A stretch of 64,000 nucleotides of DNA from Domibacillus indicus (GCF_000970685.1 NZ_LAJB01000011.1:1-64000); one strand, 5' to 3'; numbered from the stretch's first letter, positions 52,598 through 61,413 are shown. Numbers and translations are program-made. The notes: a model not told the origin generated them from the letters alone.

Positions 52598-53485
52598 TCA
52601 ATCCTGATTTTGCTGCAGATATTTTTCCGCAAATTTCTTAAATTGGCGGGCCGCCGGTGAAAGCGTTCCTTGCTTCTTTGTACCAATTGCTACTTTTCTT
52701 GTGAGGTGGTAGTCATTTATAGCAATAAAAACAAGCGGATCATGAGCGATCTCCGGTTTTCGGGGCAGGACGGAAATTCCATGTCCCGCTGTAACAAATC
52801 CGGCAATGGTCGAGACTTCCTCCCCTTCAAATGTTATATCTGGCTCAACCTCTAACTTTTCACATAACAAATCGAATATGAACCGGAGCCCGAAGCCCTT
52901 TTTAAACGTAACAAAGGGTTCTGCCGCGGCTTCCCGAAAAGGCATACTGTCCCGTCCGGCAAACCGGTGCCCGATTGGGACTGTAATATACAGCTGTTCT
53001 TCCCTGACAATCGTCCATTTAATATCAGAACGTTTGTAGGGAGGACCAGTAATGCACAAATCCGCCTGCCCTTCCTGTACCTTTTTCATATTTACTTCAC
53101 CGGCTCCCTGGAACAGCTCGAATGCCACATTCGGGTAAAGCCGCTTGTACTCCGCGATTAAATTAGGCAGCACATGAGGTCCAAATGTTGGCAAAAAAGC
53201 GATAGATACCCTCCCTTTATCCGGCGAGGCGATTTCTTGAATCTCTTCTTTTGCTTCTTTCATTAACTGAAGCACCTGTTGTGCTCTTTCAATAAAAATC
53301 TCCCCTGCCTGTGTAAGCTGAATCTCTTTTTTTCCTCGCAAAAAGAGCGGTGCTCCAAGCTCTTCTTCCAGTTTTATGATGGAACGGCTCAGTGCGGGCT
53401 GGGAAACAGCCTGTTTTTTTGCAGCTTTCGTAAAATTTTTCGTTTGCGCTACAGCAGCAGCATTTTCAATTTGATACCATTCCAT
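52598..53485 (-). CDS. yybE: LysR-type regulator (YybE-like)
   Basis: A 295-residue LysR regulator. N-terminal winged helix (IENAAAVAQTKNFTKAAKKQ, then VSQPALSRSIIKLEEELG; about 1-60) and a periplasmic-binding-like effector domain (about 90-290). It is divergent to an MFS gene as yybE/yybF are in B. subtilis, and probably controls it through the site at 53529-53543. ATG 53485 has GGAGGG; a longer frame lacks an RBS. Confidence 0.87.
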   Translation of the reverse strand: MEWYQIENAAAVAQTKNFTKAAKKQAVSQPALSRSIIKLEEELGAPLFLRGKKEIQLTQAGEIFIERAQQVLQLMKEAKEEIQEIASPDKGRVSIAFLPTFGPHVLPNLIAEYKRLYPNVAFELFQGAGEVNMKKVQEGQADLCITGPPYKRSDIKWTIVREEQLYITVPIGHRFAGRDSMPFREAAAEPFVTFKKGFGLRFIFDLLCEKLEVEPDITFEGEEVSTIAGFVTAGHGISVLPRKPEIAHDPLVFIAINDYHLTRKVAIGTKKQGTLSPAARQFKKFAEKYLQQNQD

Positions 53486-53528
53486 CCGGTTCCCTCCATA
53501 ACTAAAACGCATAATAATCATGTTAATT

Positions 53529-53563
53529 ATAAATTGGATTTATCATTTATGGGAGCGTATAGT
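53529..53563 (+). promoter_or_regulatory. LysR-type operator over the yybF-like promoter
   Basis: ATAAAT-TGG-ATTTAT (53529-53543) is a perfect inverted repeat that includes a T-N11-A core. It overlaps the -35 (TTGGAT, 53534-53539) of a promoter with -10 TATAGT (53558-53563), 18-bp spacer. Confidence 0.6.
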
Positions 53564-53597
53564 GAATAATAAGATTTAGCAAGAAGGATGGATGGAT

Positions 53598-54821
53598 ATG
53601 TCATTTATTGAAAAAGGTACTGCTGAACAAAAAAAAGCCAGCTTTGCGCTGTTTCTAGGCGGATTTGTCACGTTTGCGACATTGTATACTACACAGCCGC
53701 TTATGCCCCTGTTTTCCGAACAGTTTGGTGTATCCGCTTCGTCTGCCAGCCTGGCTTTGTCGTTATCCACAGGTATTCTGGCGGTTTCCATGATTGCAGC
53801 AGGTGCTCTGGCTGACACTTATGGCAAGAAAAAATTGATGGCAGTCTCCATGTTTGCCGCATCCATTATTGGTGTTTTAACCTCGCTCAGCCCAGATTTT
53901 TGGACACTGCTGGCATTTCGGGCGCTGCTTGGCGTTTTTTTAGCCGGCGTTCCTGCTATTGCAATGGCCTATGTGTCTGAAGAATTCAATCCAAAGGTAG
54001 TCGGCTCCGCAATGGGCCTCTATATTGGCGGCACAACAATTGGCGGCATGTCAGGCCGTGTATTAACAGGCCTCCTGACAGACTTGTTTAATTGGCGGAC
54101 TGCCCTGCTGATTATTGGGATCGTTGCGCTGGCGGCCAGCATTGTCTTTTTATTTTCTCTGCCCGCCCCGCGTCACTCCGTAAAGAAACAGCCTTCTTTT
54201 AAAGAAATGATGTTTTCGTATCGAATCCACTTATTTAACCGTCCGCTGCTGGCTGTTATTTCACTCGGCTTTTTATTAATGGGCAGCTTTGTCACTTTGT
54301 ATAACTATATTGGCTTTTTACTTGAGGCTCCGCCCTATTCATTAAGCCAGACGCTTATCGGCCTTATTTTTATTGTTTTTTTAATGGGAACCTTCAGCGC
54401 AATATACATGGGCAAAAAAGCAGATATATACGGAAATCCGCTGATGCTTAAATGGTCGATTGGCATTATGGCGGCGGGTGCGCTGCTGACACTCTTCCCC
54501 CTTCTTTTTGTGAAAATTATCGGCCTCGCTGTTTTTACATTTGGCTTTTTCGCCTCCCACTCGATTGCCAGCACATGGGTTGGAGAATACGCAGGCTTTA
54601 ACAAAACGCAGGCTTCGTCCTTATATATGCTGCTTTATTACCTGGGCTCCAGTCTTGTCGGCTCATTTGGCGGCTGGTTTTGGACGCATTTTCACTGGGC
54701 CGGTGTTATCGGGTTTATTCTTGTGCTGCTCGCCGCTGCTGTTCCTATTATCTTTTATGCAGAACACCGCAGCCCCGGAATTTATTGCAAGCTTAAAAAT
54801 AAAACCGCCCAGGCACATTAA
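53598..54821 (+). CDS. yybF: MFS transporter (YybF/YnfM-like)
   Basis: A 407-residue MFS protein with 12 transmembrane helices. The antiporter-type motif is visible in GALADTYGKKKLM (loop 2-3), and RALLGVFLAGVPAIAMAY is in helix 4. Substrate unknown. The ATG at 53598 lies 9 nt after AAGGA and is preferred over 53592. Probably controlled by the divergent LysR gene. Confidence 0.87.
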   Translation: MSFIEKGTAEQKKASFALFLGGFVTFATLYTTQPLMPLFSEQFGVSASSASLALSLSTGILAVSMIAAGALADTYGKKKLMAVSMFAASIIGVLTSLSPDFWTLLAFRALLGVFLAGVPAIAMAYVSEEFNPKVVGSAMGLYIGGTTIGGMSGRVLTGLLTDLFNWRTALLIIGIVALAASIVFLFSLPAPRHSVKKQPSFKEMMFSYRIHLFNRPLLAVISLGFLLMGSFVTLYNYIGFLLEAPPYSLSQTLIGLIFIVFLMGTFSAIYMGKKADIYGNPLMLKWSIGIMAAGALLTLFPLLFVKIIGLAVFTFGFFASHSIASTWVGEYAGFNKTQASSLYMLLYYLGSSLVGSFGGWFWTHFHWAGVIGFILVLLAAAVPIIFYAEHRSPGIYCKLKNKTAQAH

Positions 54822-54845
54822 AAGTGCCCGGACGGTCCTTTTTTA
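54812..54845 (+). terminator. Terminator after the yybF-like gene
   Basis: Stem ACCGCCCAGGCAC / GTGCCCGGACGGT (two mismatches) around the stop codon, followed by CCTTTTTT. It also ends the convergent small gene's region. Confidence 0.8.
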
Positions 54846-54989
54846 ATTATTTACTGCTTCATATTCGCCGCTTAAATGAATGAGTTCTTCCGTTGACAAC
54901 TCATAGAGCTGGCGGTCTCCGTACTTAAAAATTCCTTGTGCCATAAGCTTTTCAATCCAAATCATTTGTTCATTTTCTGACGTATGCAT
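54843..54989 (-). CDS. Small FbpA-like protein (48 residues)
   Basis: ATG 54989, TAA 54843-54845. The product contains MIWIEKLMAQGIFKYGDRQLYELS and TEELIHLSGEYEAV in pieces. The pattern KLI-x-GIFK-x-GDRQLYELTxxEL is that of the Fur-regulated basic protein A (FbpA) family, but this copy is acidic. FbpA works with the FsrA small RNA in iron-sparing in B. subtilis. No Fur box is visible, so the family call does not imply iron control here. RBS AAGGGG. Confidence 0.72.
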   Translation of the reverse strand: MHTSENEQMIWIEKLMAQGIFKYGDRQLYELSTEELIHLSGEYEAVNN

Positions 54990-55126
54990 GGTGTTTTCCC
55001 CTTTTTCCTTGTTACCTTTATTTTATTCCCCGCATGCCAAGATTATGAAACATTTTTGCCGACAAATACTTACAAGAAAAAAAGACAATGTTTTCAGCGG
55101 GCATACTCGCCAGATGAAAAATTACC

Positions 55127-55155
55127 GTGACATCCGATTTTTTTTGTGATAGGCT
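55127..55155 (+). promoter_or_regulatory. Promoter of the thiazole operon
   Basis: GTGACA (55127-55132), 17-bp spacer, TAGGCT (55150-55155), about 20 bp before the TPP riboswitch. Confidence 0.5.
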
Positions 55156-55175
55156 TAAAAAAACTGAATATTCAT

Positions 55176-55269
55176 CCACTGGAGGTGCCCTTTAAAAGGG
55201 CTGAGATCAAAGTGATTGACTTTGGGATTCCTGGAACCTGATCCAGTTTATACTGGCGTAGGGAAGTGG
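55176..55269 (+). promoter_or_regulatory. TPP riboswitch (THI element)
   Basis: The full THI-box pattern is present: CCACTGGAGGTGCC, GGGCTGAGATCAAAG, the P3 helix, GGAACCTGATCCAG and GTTTATACTGGCGTAGGGAAGTGG, with P1 CCACT / AGTGG closing. TPP binding should stop transcription through the terminator at 55305. Confidence 0.97.
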
Positions 55270-55304
55270 CAGAGACGTTTGTTTCATCAAATCTATGTTT
55301 ATAC

Positions 55305-55344
55305 AGCGCTGCTTTCCTTTCGGGAAGGCAGCGCTTTTATTTTG
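55305..55344 (+). terminator. Riboswitch expression-platform terminator
   Basis: Stem AGCGCTGCTTTCC / GGGAAGGCAGCGCT with loop TTTC, followed by TTTATTTTG. It sits between the TPP aptamer and tenI. Confidence 0.9.
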
Positions 55345-55369
55345 CGTTTTTTTGAAAGGGGTGAACTGG

Positions 55370-55912
55370 ATGATTCATGCTGTTACCAATGGCTTCGGTC
55401 TGCCGGATTGCATCCAGGAAAAAATATTATCTGCCCTCCCCGTCGTGGACGCTGTTTGTATTCGTGAAAAACAGCTTTCCGACAGGGAGCTTGGCAGTAA
55501 AGTCGAAAGCTTACTTTCCAGGGGAGTTACGCCCGAGAAATTAATTCTTCACTCAGCACCCGATCTGGCCTCCTTTCTGCCCGTACGCGGTGTCCACTTC
55601 ACCGAATTCGATAAGCGGCTTGCTCATTTTAAAGAAGCTTTCCCGGATAAACTTGCCGGCCGCTCGGTTCATTCGGCCGATTCTGCTCAAAGAGCGGAAA
55701 AAGACGGAGCCGATTATCTTTATTTTGGCCATGTGTTTGCCACTCCCTCTAAAAAGGGCCTTCCCGGGCGCGGCCTGGATGCTCTCCGTGAAGCAGCGGC
55801 GGCTGTTTCCATTCCTGTTATAGCCATTGGCGGCATTCATTACGGAAACATTCCTTCCGTTCGGCAGGCAGGCGCTTCTGGTGCTGCGATGATTTCAGCT
55901 TTTTTTAAATGA
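55370..55912 (+). CDS. tenI: Thiazole tautomerase TenI
   Basis: A 180-residue TIM-barrel protein of the ThiE/TenI family. It lacks the ThiE pyrophosphate signature but has GVHFTEFD, RSVHSADSAQRAEKDGADYLYFGHVFATPSKKG (in parts) and VIAIGGIHYGNI. TenI turns the thiazole phosphate product of ThiG into the aromatic tautomer. ATG 55370 with GGGGTGA is preferred. First gene after the riboswitch. Confidence 0.88.
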   Translation: MIHAVTNGFGLPDCIQEKILSALPVVDAVCIREKQLSDRELGSKVESLLSRGVTPEKLILHSAPDLASFLPVRGVHFTEFDKRLAHFKEAFPDKLAGRSVHSADSAQRAEKDGADYLYFGHVFATPSKKGLPGRGLDALREAAAAVSIPVIAIGGIHYGNIPSVRQAGASGAAMISAFFK

Positions 55913-55931
55913 AAGGTGTGAAGCCAGATAT

Positions 55932-57068
55932 ATGAATACGTACGATTATTTACTGGTCGGCGGAGGCGTTATTGGTTGCTCTATTGCTTACCGGCTGGCA
56001 AAATCAGGTGCCGCTGTCGCGCTGTTTGATTCTGAGAAAGCAGGAAAAGCATCAATGGCGGCCGGCGGGATGCTCGGGGCGCAAAATGAATTTGAGCGGG
56101 AAAACCCGCTGATGGAGATTGCTCTGGAGAGCCGGGATCTATTCCCCGTTTTGCGTGATGAGCTTCTCGAGGAATCAGGAGTTGATATTGAACTGCGTAA
56201 AGCGGGCTTGCTGAAAGTGGCTGCCACGGACGAGGACCGCTCCGCCCTTAGCAGACAGTACGAGTTTTTGTTGGATAAAGACCCATCTGTTGTATGGCTT
56301 GAGCCAGAGGAAGTGCCGGAAGTGGAACCAGAAATGACAGCTCACACAGCAGGCGCCATTTATTTAGAAAAGGATACTCAAGTGAAAGCCCCTCTGCTCG
56401 CTAAAGCTTTTTTAAAAGCGGCTGTCAATGCCGGAGTTCATGTATATGAGCATACCCCGGTCCAGAACCTGCTTATTCAAAATGGACAAGCCATAGGCGT
56501 AACATCAAAACTGGGACCTTTTTACGGCGAACGGATTATTAATGCTGCCGGCGCATGGAGTGCAGCCCTCTTTACTGAAACAAGCTTTGCGCCGCCCGTG
56601 ATTCCGGTTAAAGGAGAATGTGTTTCGGTAAAGCTGGCGGATCAAGCTCCCGCAAAAACCGTGTTTGCAGTCGACGGCTGCTACATCGTTCCTAAACGAA
56701 ATAATGAAATGCTGATTGGTGCTACCTCAACACCGTATTCATTTGATCCGGCTGTGACCGCCGGAGGAATCCGATCTCTGTTAAACCGGGCTGCGCGCCT
56801 TCTTCCTGTCTTAGATGGAGGAATCATTGAACGAACATGGTCAGGCGTCCGCCCTCAGGCAGCCGATCACCTTCCTGTCATCGGTTTTGATCCATTTATC
56901 GAGGGTCTTTGCATATGTACCGGCCATTATCGAAACGGTATTTTGCTCAGTCCCCTTACAGGCCTGTTAATGGAAAAGTATTTGAATGGATGCCCCGAAA
57001 CCGCCGCAAGGCTTGCACCATTTTCACCGGGACGCTTCTTAACAAAAAAGGAGGAATCGCTTGTATGA
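55932..57068 (+). CDS. thiO: Glycine oxidase ThiO
   Basis: A 378-residue FAD-dependent amine oxidase. The dinucleotide-binding LLVGGGVIGCSIAYRLAKSG is at about 7-26, AAGGMLGAQNE follows, and GHYRNGILLSPLTG is at the C-terminus. It oxidises glycine to dehydroglycine for ThiG. Its end overlaps the thiS start (ATGA). Confidence 0.93.
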   Translation: MNTYDYLLVGGGVIGCSIAYRLAKSGAAVALFDSEKAGKASMAAGGMLGAQNEFERENPLMEIALESRDLFPVLRDELLEESGVDIELRKAGLLKVAATDEDRSALSRQYEFLLDKDPSVVWLEPEEVPEVEPEMTAHTAGAIYLEKDTQVKAPLLAKAFLKAAVNAGVHVYEHTPVQNLLIQNGQAIGVTSKLGPFYGERIINAAGAWSAALFTETSFAPPVIPVKGECVSVKLADQAPAKTVFAVDGCYIVPKRNNEMLIGATSTPYSFDPAVTAGGIRSLLNRAARLLPVLDGGIIERTWSGVRPQAADHLPVIGFDPFIEGLCICTGHYRNGILLSPLTGLLMEKYLNGCPETAARLAPFSPGRFLTKKEESLV

Positions 57069-57268
57069 AGATGATTGTGAATGGACGTGAAGTACAACTG
57101 CCGGAAAGCGTCATCACGGTTCGTGATCTGTTGGAACATTTTCAGTTAAATAAAGAGCTGGCTATTGTAGAGCTGAACCAGTCAATTTTAGATAAAGCCG
57201 AGCGGGACGGTGCCAAATTGTCAAATGGCGACCGTGTAGAAATTGTACAATTTGTAGGAGGCGGATAA
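57065..57268 (+). CDS. thiS: Sulfur carrier protein ThiS
   Basis: A 67-residue ubiquitin-like protein ending in VGGG. Its C-terminal GG is adenylated by ThiF and made a thiocarboxylate to donate sulfur to the thiazole ring. ATG 57065 has AAAGGAGG. The alternative start at 57071 would remove two residues. Confidence 0.95.
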   Translation: MKMIVNGREVQLPESVITVRDLLEHFQLNKELAIVELNQSILDKAERDGAKLSNGDRVEIVQFVGGG

Positions 57269-57269
57269 T

Positions 57270-58037
57270 ATGTTAACGATTGGACCTTATTCATTCGATT
57301 CACGTTTATTGCTGGGTACAGGGAAATTTCCTAATTTTGATACACAAAAAGCGGCAGTCGAAGCTTCAGAAACCGAAATCTTAACGTTTGCCGTACGGCG
57401 GATGAACATTTTCGAACCGAATCAGCCTAATTTTCTAGAGAAAATTGACGTGAAGAAGTATACACTGCTGCCAAATACAGCCGGGGCGAAAACAGCGGAA
57501 GAAGCGGTACGGATTGCCAGACTCGCGAAAGCGTCCGGCTTATGTGACATGATCAAAGTAGAAGTGATCGGCTGCGATAAAACATTGCTGCCTGATCCGG
57601 TTGAAACGCTGCGAGCGTCTGAAATGCTTTTGGAGGAAGGCTTTATCGTCCTGCCTTACACGTCTGACGATGTTCTCCTGGCCAAACGCCTTGAAGATCT
57701 TGGCTGTCATGCGATTATGCCGGGAGCCTCTCCAATCGGAACCGGACTTGGCATTGTCAACCCATTAAACATTCATTACATTATCGAACAGGCCAATATA
57801 CCGGTTATCGTCGATGCCGGCATCGGGGTGCCGTCGGATGCGGCCAGAGCAATGGAACTCGGTGCGGACGGAGTATTGCTGAATACAGCGGTGTCCGGGG
57901 CTGATGATCCGGTTAAAATGGCTGAAGCGATGAAGTATGCTGTGCTGGCCGGACGGGGCGGCTTCGAAGCGGGACGCATCCCTAAAAAGCTTCACGCCAA
58001 TGCATCAAGCCCGCTGGAAGGAATGAGCATCCTTTGA
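57270..58037 (+). CDS. thiG: Thiazole synthase ThiG
   Basis: A 255-residue TIM barrel. The Schiff-base lysine is in MIKVEVIG (about K97), with [17 protein letters not shown] and [30 protein letters not shown] (in parts). It joins DXP, dehydroglycine and ThiS thiocarboxylate to form the thiazole. 1-nt gap to thiS; overlaps thiF by 4 nt. Confidence 0.96.
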   Translation: MLTIGPYSFDSRLLLGTGKFPNFDTQKAAVEASETEILTFAVRRMNIFEPNQPNFLEKIDVKKYTLLPNTAGAKTAEEAVRIARLAKASGLCDMIKVEVIGCDKTLLPDPVETLRASEMLLEEGFIVLPYTSDDVLLAKRLEDLGCHAIMPGASPIGTGLGIVNPLNIHYIIEQANIPVIVDAGIGVPSDAARAMELGADGVLLNTAVSGADDPVKMAEAMKYAVLAGRGGFEAGRIPKKLHANASSPLEGMSIL

Positions 58038-59059
58038 CCGAGCGGTATTCAAGACAAATCCTTTTCCCCGGGATTGGCCGAAATGGACAGGATGCCCTGC
58101 AGAGCAAGCATGTACTGATTATCGGCGCCGGTGCACTCGGTGCCGCAAACGCGGAAATGATTGTCCGTGCCGGTATGGGGCGGGTAACCATTGTGGACCG
58201 GGATTACGTGGATTTTTCCAATTTACAGCGGCAGAATTTATATACAGAGCAGGATGCGGCAGACCGGCTGCCGAAAGCAGAAGCAGCCAGAAAAAGACTG
58301 GCTGCTGTCAATTCGAGCACCCGGCTTGCTGCCTTGCTCGAAGATGTAGATGCTTCCTTTTTGAAACGCATCTTATCGTATGAAAAAATCGATTTAATCA
58401 TCGATGGCACAGACAATTTTGATATTCGTTTTATCATTAATGATGCCGCGCAAAAATACCGGGTGCCATGGGTATACGGAGCCTGTGTTGCCTCGGGCGG
58501 CTTATCCATGCTTATTGTGCCGGATCAAACGCCCTGCCTTCATTGCCTGATGGATACAATACCGGGAGCGGGGGCAACCTGCGACACTGCCGGTATCATT
58601 TCCCCTGCTGTTCAAATGACGGCTTCTCTGCAAACAGCTGAAGCGCTAAAATGGCTGACAGGCAGCACGGAAGCATTGCGCGGGACTGTTTTTTCATTTG
58701 ACTTATGGAAAAACCAATTTTCTTCTGTAGATGTACAGCGTATAAAAAAACAGGATTGCCCTTCCTGCGGCTCTCGGCCTGTTTATCCGTTTTTATCTTA
58801 CGAACACACTACAAAGTTTGCGGTGCTGTGCGGGCGGGACACTGTACAAATTCGTCCCGCCGGCATTTTAAAACGGGATTTACATGAATTGGCTGATTAC
58901 ATAAAAAAAACGGCCGTTATTACCCATCAAAACGGATTTTTGCTTTCGTTTCACCATGCACCTTACACAGTAACCGCATTTAAGGATGGGCGTGTATTTA
59001 TCCAGGGCTCCTCCTCCGTTGAAGAAAGCAAGAAAGTCTACTATCAGTACTTTCATTAA
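58034..59059 (+). CDS. thiF: ThiF adenylyltransferase
   Basis: A 341-residue E1-like enzyme. Nucleotide binding at [20 protein letters not shown] (about 29-48), zinc cysteines in PCLHCLMD and CPSCGS (about 179-184 and 239-244), catalytic cysteine in ATCDTAG (about C193). It adenylates ThiS. The start is TTG 58034 inside the thiG stop; no other start fits. The operon ends here without thiD or thiE, so the pyrimidine and coupling steps must be encoded elsewhere. Confidence 0.92.
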   Translation: MTERYSRQILFPGIGRNGQDALQSKHVLIIGAGALGAANAEMIVRAGMGRVTIVDRDYVDFSNLQRQNLYTEQDAADRLPKAEAARKRLAAVNSSTRLAALLEDVDASFLKRILSYEKIDLIIDGTDNFDIRFIINDAAQKYRVPWVYGACVASGGLSMLIVPDQTPCLHCLMDTIPGAGATCDTAGIISPAVQMTASLQTAEALKWLTGSTEALRGTVFSFDLWKNQFSSVDVQRIKKQDCPSCGSRPVYPFLSYEHTTKFAVLCGRDTVQIRPAGILKRDLHELADYIKKTAVITHQNGFLLSFHHAPYTVTAFKDGRVFIQGSSSVEESKKVYYQYFH

Positions 59060-59440
59060 TAGAAACAGCGGCCTTCATTGGCCGCCAGCTTGTGGACAAT
59101 GTCATTTACTTCATAGTTGAACAAATGATTTTACATATTGTTTCTCAAAAAACATATGAGAACAGGGCTTAGCCCGGGTAAGTGAAACGGCATTTACGGG
59201 GAGAAAAAACGGCAGGATTTGTTTTTCTTCTCCTGTTAAAAGGAAGAGAGCTCTATTGTTCATTTATAGCCGTTTTTTCCTGAAACGGAATGGGCGGAGG
59301 GATGGCGGCGAAGACTCCCGCAGGACGAGCGGACAAGCTGAAACAGGCAGCACGAATCGGTGGCTGGTTCAGCGTTCGCCCTGCAGAAAAGCGAAGCTGC
59401 CAGCCCGCAGCCCACTATGCTGTTTTTCAACTTACTTTTT
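59060..59440. other. 381-bp gap between thiF and padR
   Basis: Apart from the repeat at 59277-59425, the gap has a small hairpin GCGGCC / GGCCGC right after the thiF stop without a U tail, so a clear thiF terminator is lacking. I see no gene in it. Confidence 0.6.
59277..59425. repeat. Structured intergenic repeat of the Bacillaceae type
   Basis: The stretch has the layout of a widely spread Bacillaceae intergenic repeat (GCGGCGAAGACTCCCGC ... AAAAGCGAAGCTGCC). Three nested stems can be drawn: GGCGGC/GCTGCC (59304-59309 with 59396-59401), GCAGG/CCTGC (59320-59324 with 59380-59384) and GCTGAA/TTCAGC (59337-59342 with 59368-59373). No coding frame fits. It is either a mobile non-coding element remnant or a small RNA. 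Confidence 0.6.
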
Positions 59441-59785
59441 TCACTTCCATTTGATTTCACCTTCTTCCTCCATTAATTCCTGCGTATGCATAACAAGCGA
59501 CAAAAGCCGGTTATATTCCTGTTTAACAATTTCTTCTCCCAGGCTCGTCAGTATGTAATACTTTCGGCGGTCTTCTTCATCTGCCTCCGCCTGTTCGATG
59601 ACGCCCTGCTTTTGAAGCTTGCTCAATGCCCCATAAAGAGTCCCCGGCCCCAATGCCACATTTCCTTTGCTGATTTTCTCAACATCCTGCATGATAGCGT
59701 AGCCGTGACGGCACTTTTGCAATGCGAGCAAAATGTAATAGGTTGCCTGCGAAAGCGGCAAAAAATCTTCCGGCTTTTTAGTCAT
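59441..59785 (-). CDS. PadR family transcriptional regulator
   Basis: A 114-residue PadR regulator: winged helix with YYILLALQKCRHGYAIMQDVEKISKGNVALGPGTLYGALSKLQKQG (in parts; about 18-60) and a short C-terminal dimer helix. Probably represses the adjacent exporter and itself. ATG 59785 has AGAGGTGG; 26 extra codons upstream cover the operator and lack an RBS. On the same strand and downstream of the exporter. Confidence 0.9.
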   Translation of the reverse strand: MTKKPEDFLPLSQATYYILLALQKCRHGYAIMQDVEKISKGNVALGPGTLYGALSKLQKQGVIEQAEADEEDRRKYYILTSLGEEIVKQEYNRLLSLVMHTQELMEEEGEIKWK

Positions 59786-59814
59786 TGTCCACCTCTCTGT
59801 TATATCGCCGACTG

Positions 59815-59860
59815 ATATATCGTATGCCGATATATTACTATTTATTTGAAGGCTTTTCAA
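59815..59860 (-). promoter_or_regulatory. PadR promoter and overlapping operator
   Basis: Minus strand TTGAAA (59855-59860), 17 bp, TAATAT (59832-59837). The perfect inverted repeat ATATATCG-N5-CGATATAT (59815-59835) covers the -10, with an extra TATATCG half-site at 59801-59807. This is what is expected for PadR autorepression. Confidence 0.75.
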
Positions 59861-59861
59861 C

Positions 59862-59894
59862 AAAAAAAGAACCGGCTTCCCTCAGGGAAACGGC
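59862..59894 (-). terminator. Terminator after the exporter gene
   Basis: Minus-strand stem GAGCCGTTTCCC / GGGAAGCCGGTTC with loop TGA, followed by seven T. It separates the exporter from the padR promoter. Confidence 0.85.
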
Positions 59895-59910
59895 TCTCCA
59901 GTCTTGCAGG

Positions 59911-61314
59911 CTACGCCTGCACAGCTTTCTTTTTTTCTTTTAATAAAAACACAAGCGGCAAAGCAATAATAAGCGGGAAAAGAGAATATAAAAACACATC
60001 TCCTGCCGCAGCAGCGGAAGAAGCATGAAGGCCTGTTCCCTGCGCAGTATAAACAGAAGAACGGAACGCCATTAATGCGGAAAACAAAGCAATTGACAGG
60101 GAGGAAATCGACTGCCGCGCCCAGTTATTCAGTGCCGATGCATAGCCGGCAATCTCGACTGGGACAGCTGACATGCCTGCGTTCGTGATCGGCATGTTGC
60201 AAAGCGCGATTCCAAGATAACGGACCGATGTCCAAATCACCACATACAGCATTGTCGTTTCAATGCTTAAATTCCCCATCATGTAAGTGCCGGCTATCAT
60301 CACAACCAGTCCCGCAAAGATAAGCGGCGCAGGGCCTGTTTTTTCGTACAGCTTCCCTGTCACCGGCGTAAACAGAGCCATAACAAGAGCTCCCGGCATC
60401 ATAATCAATCCGGTTTCAAGCGCTCCAAAGCCGAGAGAGCTTTGTAAAAAAATAGGCACTAAAAATGCACCGGCATACAAACCAATTGACATAACCGCGT
60501 TAAGCAGAAGACTGAACGCATAACGGCGATGCGCCAATACTTCAAAATTAAGAAGCGGAAATTGAACGCGTATTTCCCGCCGGACAAACAAAATAAGCAA
60601 AATCACTGCCAGCCCTGCCACCGACAGCGTTTTTATATCGGTAAATCCCCAGGATTCCGCTTCAGCGAAAGCCGTCAGCAGCAAAATACTGCCGCTGAAA
60701 GATAAAATAAGTCCCGGCAGGTCAAAGGGCATTTTCGCACCGGCATCCGTTCCTGGAATAAATAGTACCCCTGCTCCGATTGCAGCAGCGGCGATAGGAA
60801 GATTCAAATAAAACAATGCCGGCCAGCCGGCGGCATCAATAAAAAAGCCGGCCAGAACAGGACCGAGTGCAGGAGCCAGCACTGCTGATAAACTCCATAA
60901 GCTGATGCCGTACGCCTGCTTCTCCCGCTCAATGGTCTTATACACAAGTGTCATGGTTGATGGCATAATCATCCCGCTAAACAGTCCCTGTAAAACACGC
61001 AAAATAATCAGGCTCTCGATGTTCCAGGCAAATATACTAATGAATGAACAAATAAAAAACCCTACTAAAGCTGAGAGATACACCCGCTTAAAACCAAAAC
61101 GCGCTCCAAGCCAGCCCGCTGCCGGGGCTACTGCTCCCGCCGCCAGCATAAAACCAGTGACCGTCCACTGTGCTTCCGGCAAGTCCGCTCCGAATTCGTC
61201 CATAAACACCGGAACAGCCACATTAACAGTCGATGTATTCATCACAGCTAAGAAATTGCCGAAAAATACCGCGAAGATAATAGACCAAAAGGCCGTTTTT
61301 TCTTTTTCTTTCAT
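59911..61314 (-). CDS. EmrB/QacA-type (DHA2) drug exporter
   Basis: A 467-residue MFS exporter of the 14-helix DHA2 type. Motif C-like GISLWSLSAVLAPALGPVLAGFF (in parts, about 140-160) and LDGTIVNVA-like MNTSTVNVAVPVF in helix 1 are visible. The first-helix acid found in many QacA-type pumps (D) is replaced by N (MNTST). It probably removes drugs or lipophilic compounds by proton antiport. ATG 61314 follows AGGTG. Confidence 0.88.
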   Translation of the reverse strand: MKEKEKTAFWSIIFAVFFGNFLAVMNTSTVNVAVPVFMDEFGADLPEAQWTVTGFMLAAGAVAPAAGWLGARFGFKRVYLSALVGFFICSFISIFAWNIESLIILRVLQGLFSGMIMPSTMTLVYKTIEREKQAYGISLWSLSAVLAPALGPVLAGFFIDAAGWPALFYLNLPIAAAAIGAGVLFIPGTDAGAKMPFDLPGLILSFSGSILLLTAFAEAESWGFTDIKTLSVAGLAVILLILFVRREIRVQFPLLNFEVLAHRRYAFSLLLNAVMSIGLYAGAFLVPIFLQSSLGFGALETGLIMMPGALVMALFTPVTGKLYEKTGPAPLIFAGLVVMIAGTYMMGNLSIETTMLYVVIWTSVRYLGIALCNMPITNAGMSAVPVEIAGYASALNNWARQSISSLSIALFSALMAFRSSVYTAQGTGLHASSAAAAGDVFLYSLFPLIIALPLVFLLKEKKKAVQA

Positions 61315-61413
61315 TTTCACACCTGATTTCTTTTAAATCTGCTGTATCATTATACCAAAAAATTTCGCATCCCGAAATAATAGCCCGTCTCCTTCACCTG
61401 GCAAAGCAAAAAA

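Noticed and set aside
52650-52670. cre-like TGAAAGCG sequence near the end of the LysR gene.
   Set aside because: It lacks the conserved outer bases of the consensus and lies at the 3' end of a coding region.
54990-55126. Fur box upstream of the FbpA-like gene.
   Set aside because: No 19-bp GATAATGATTATCATTATC-like sequence with acceptable matches was found.
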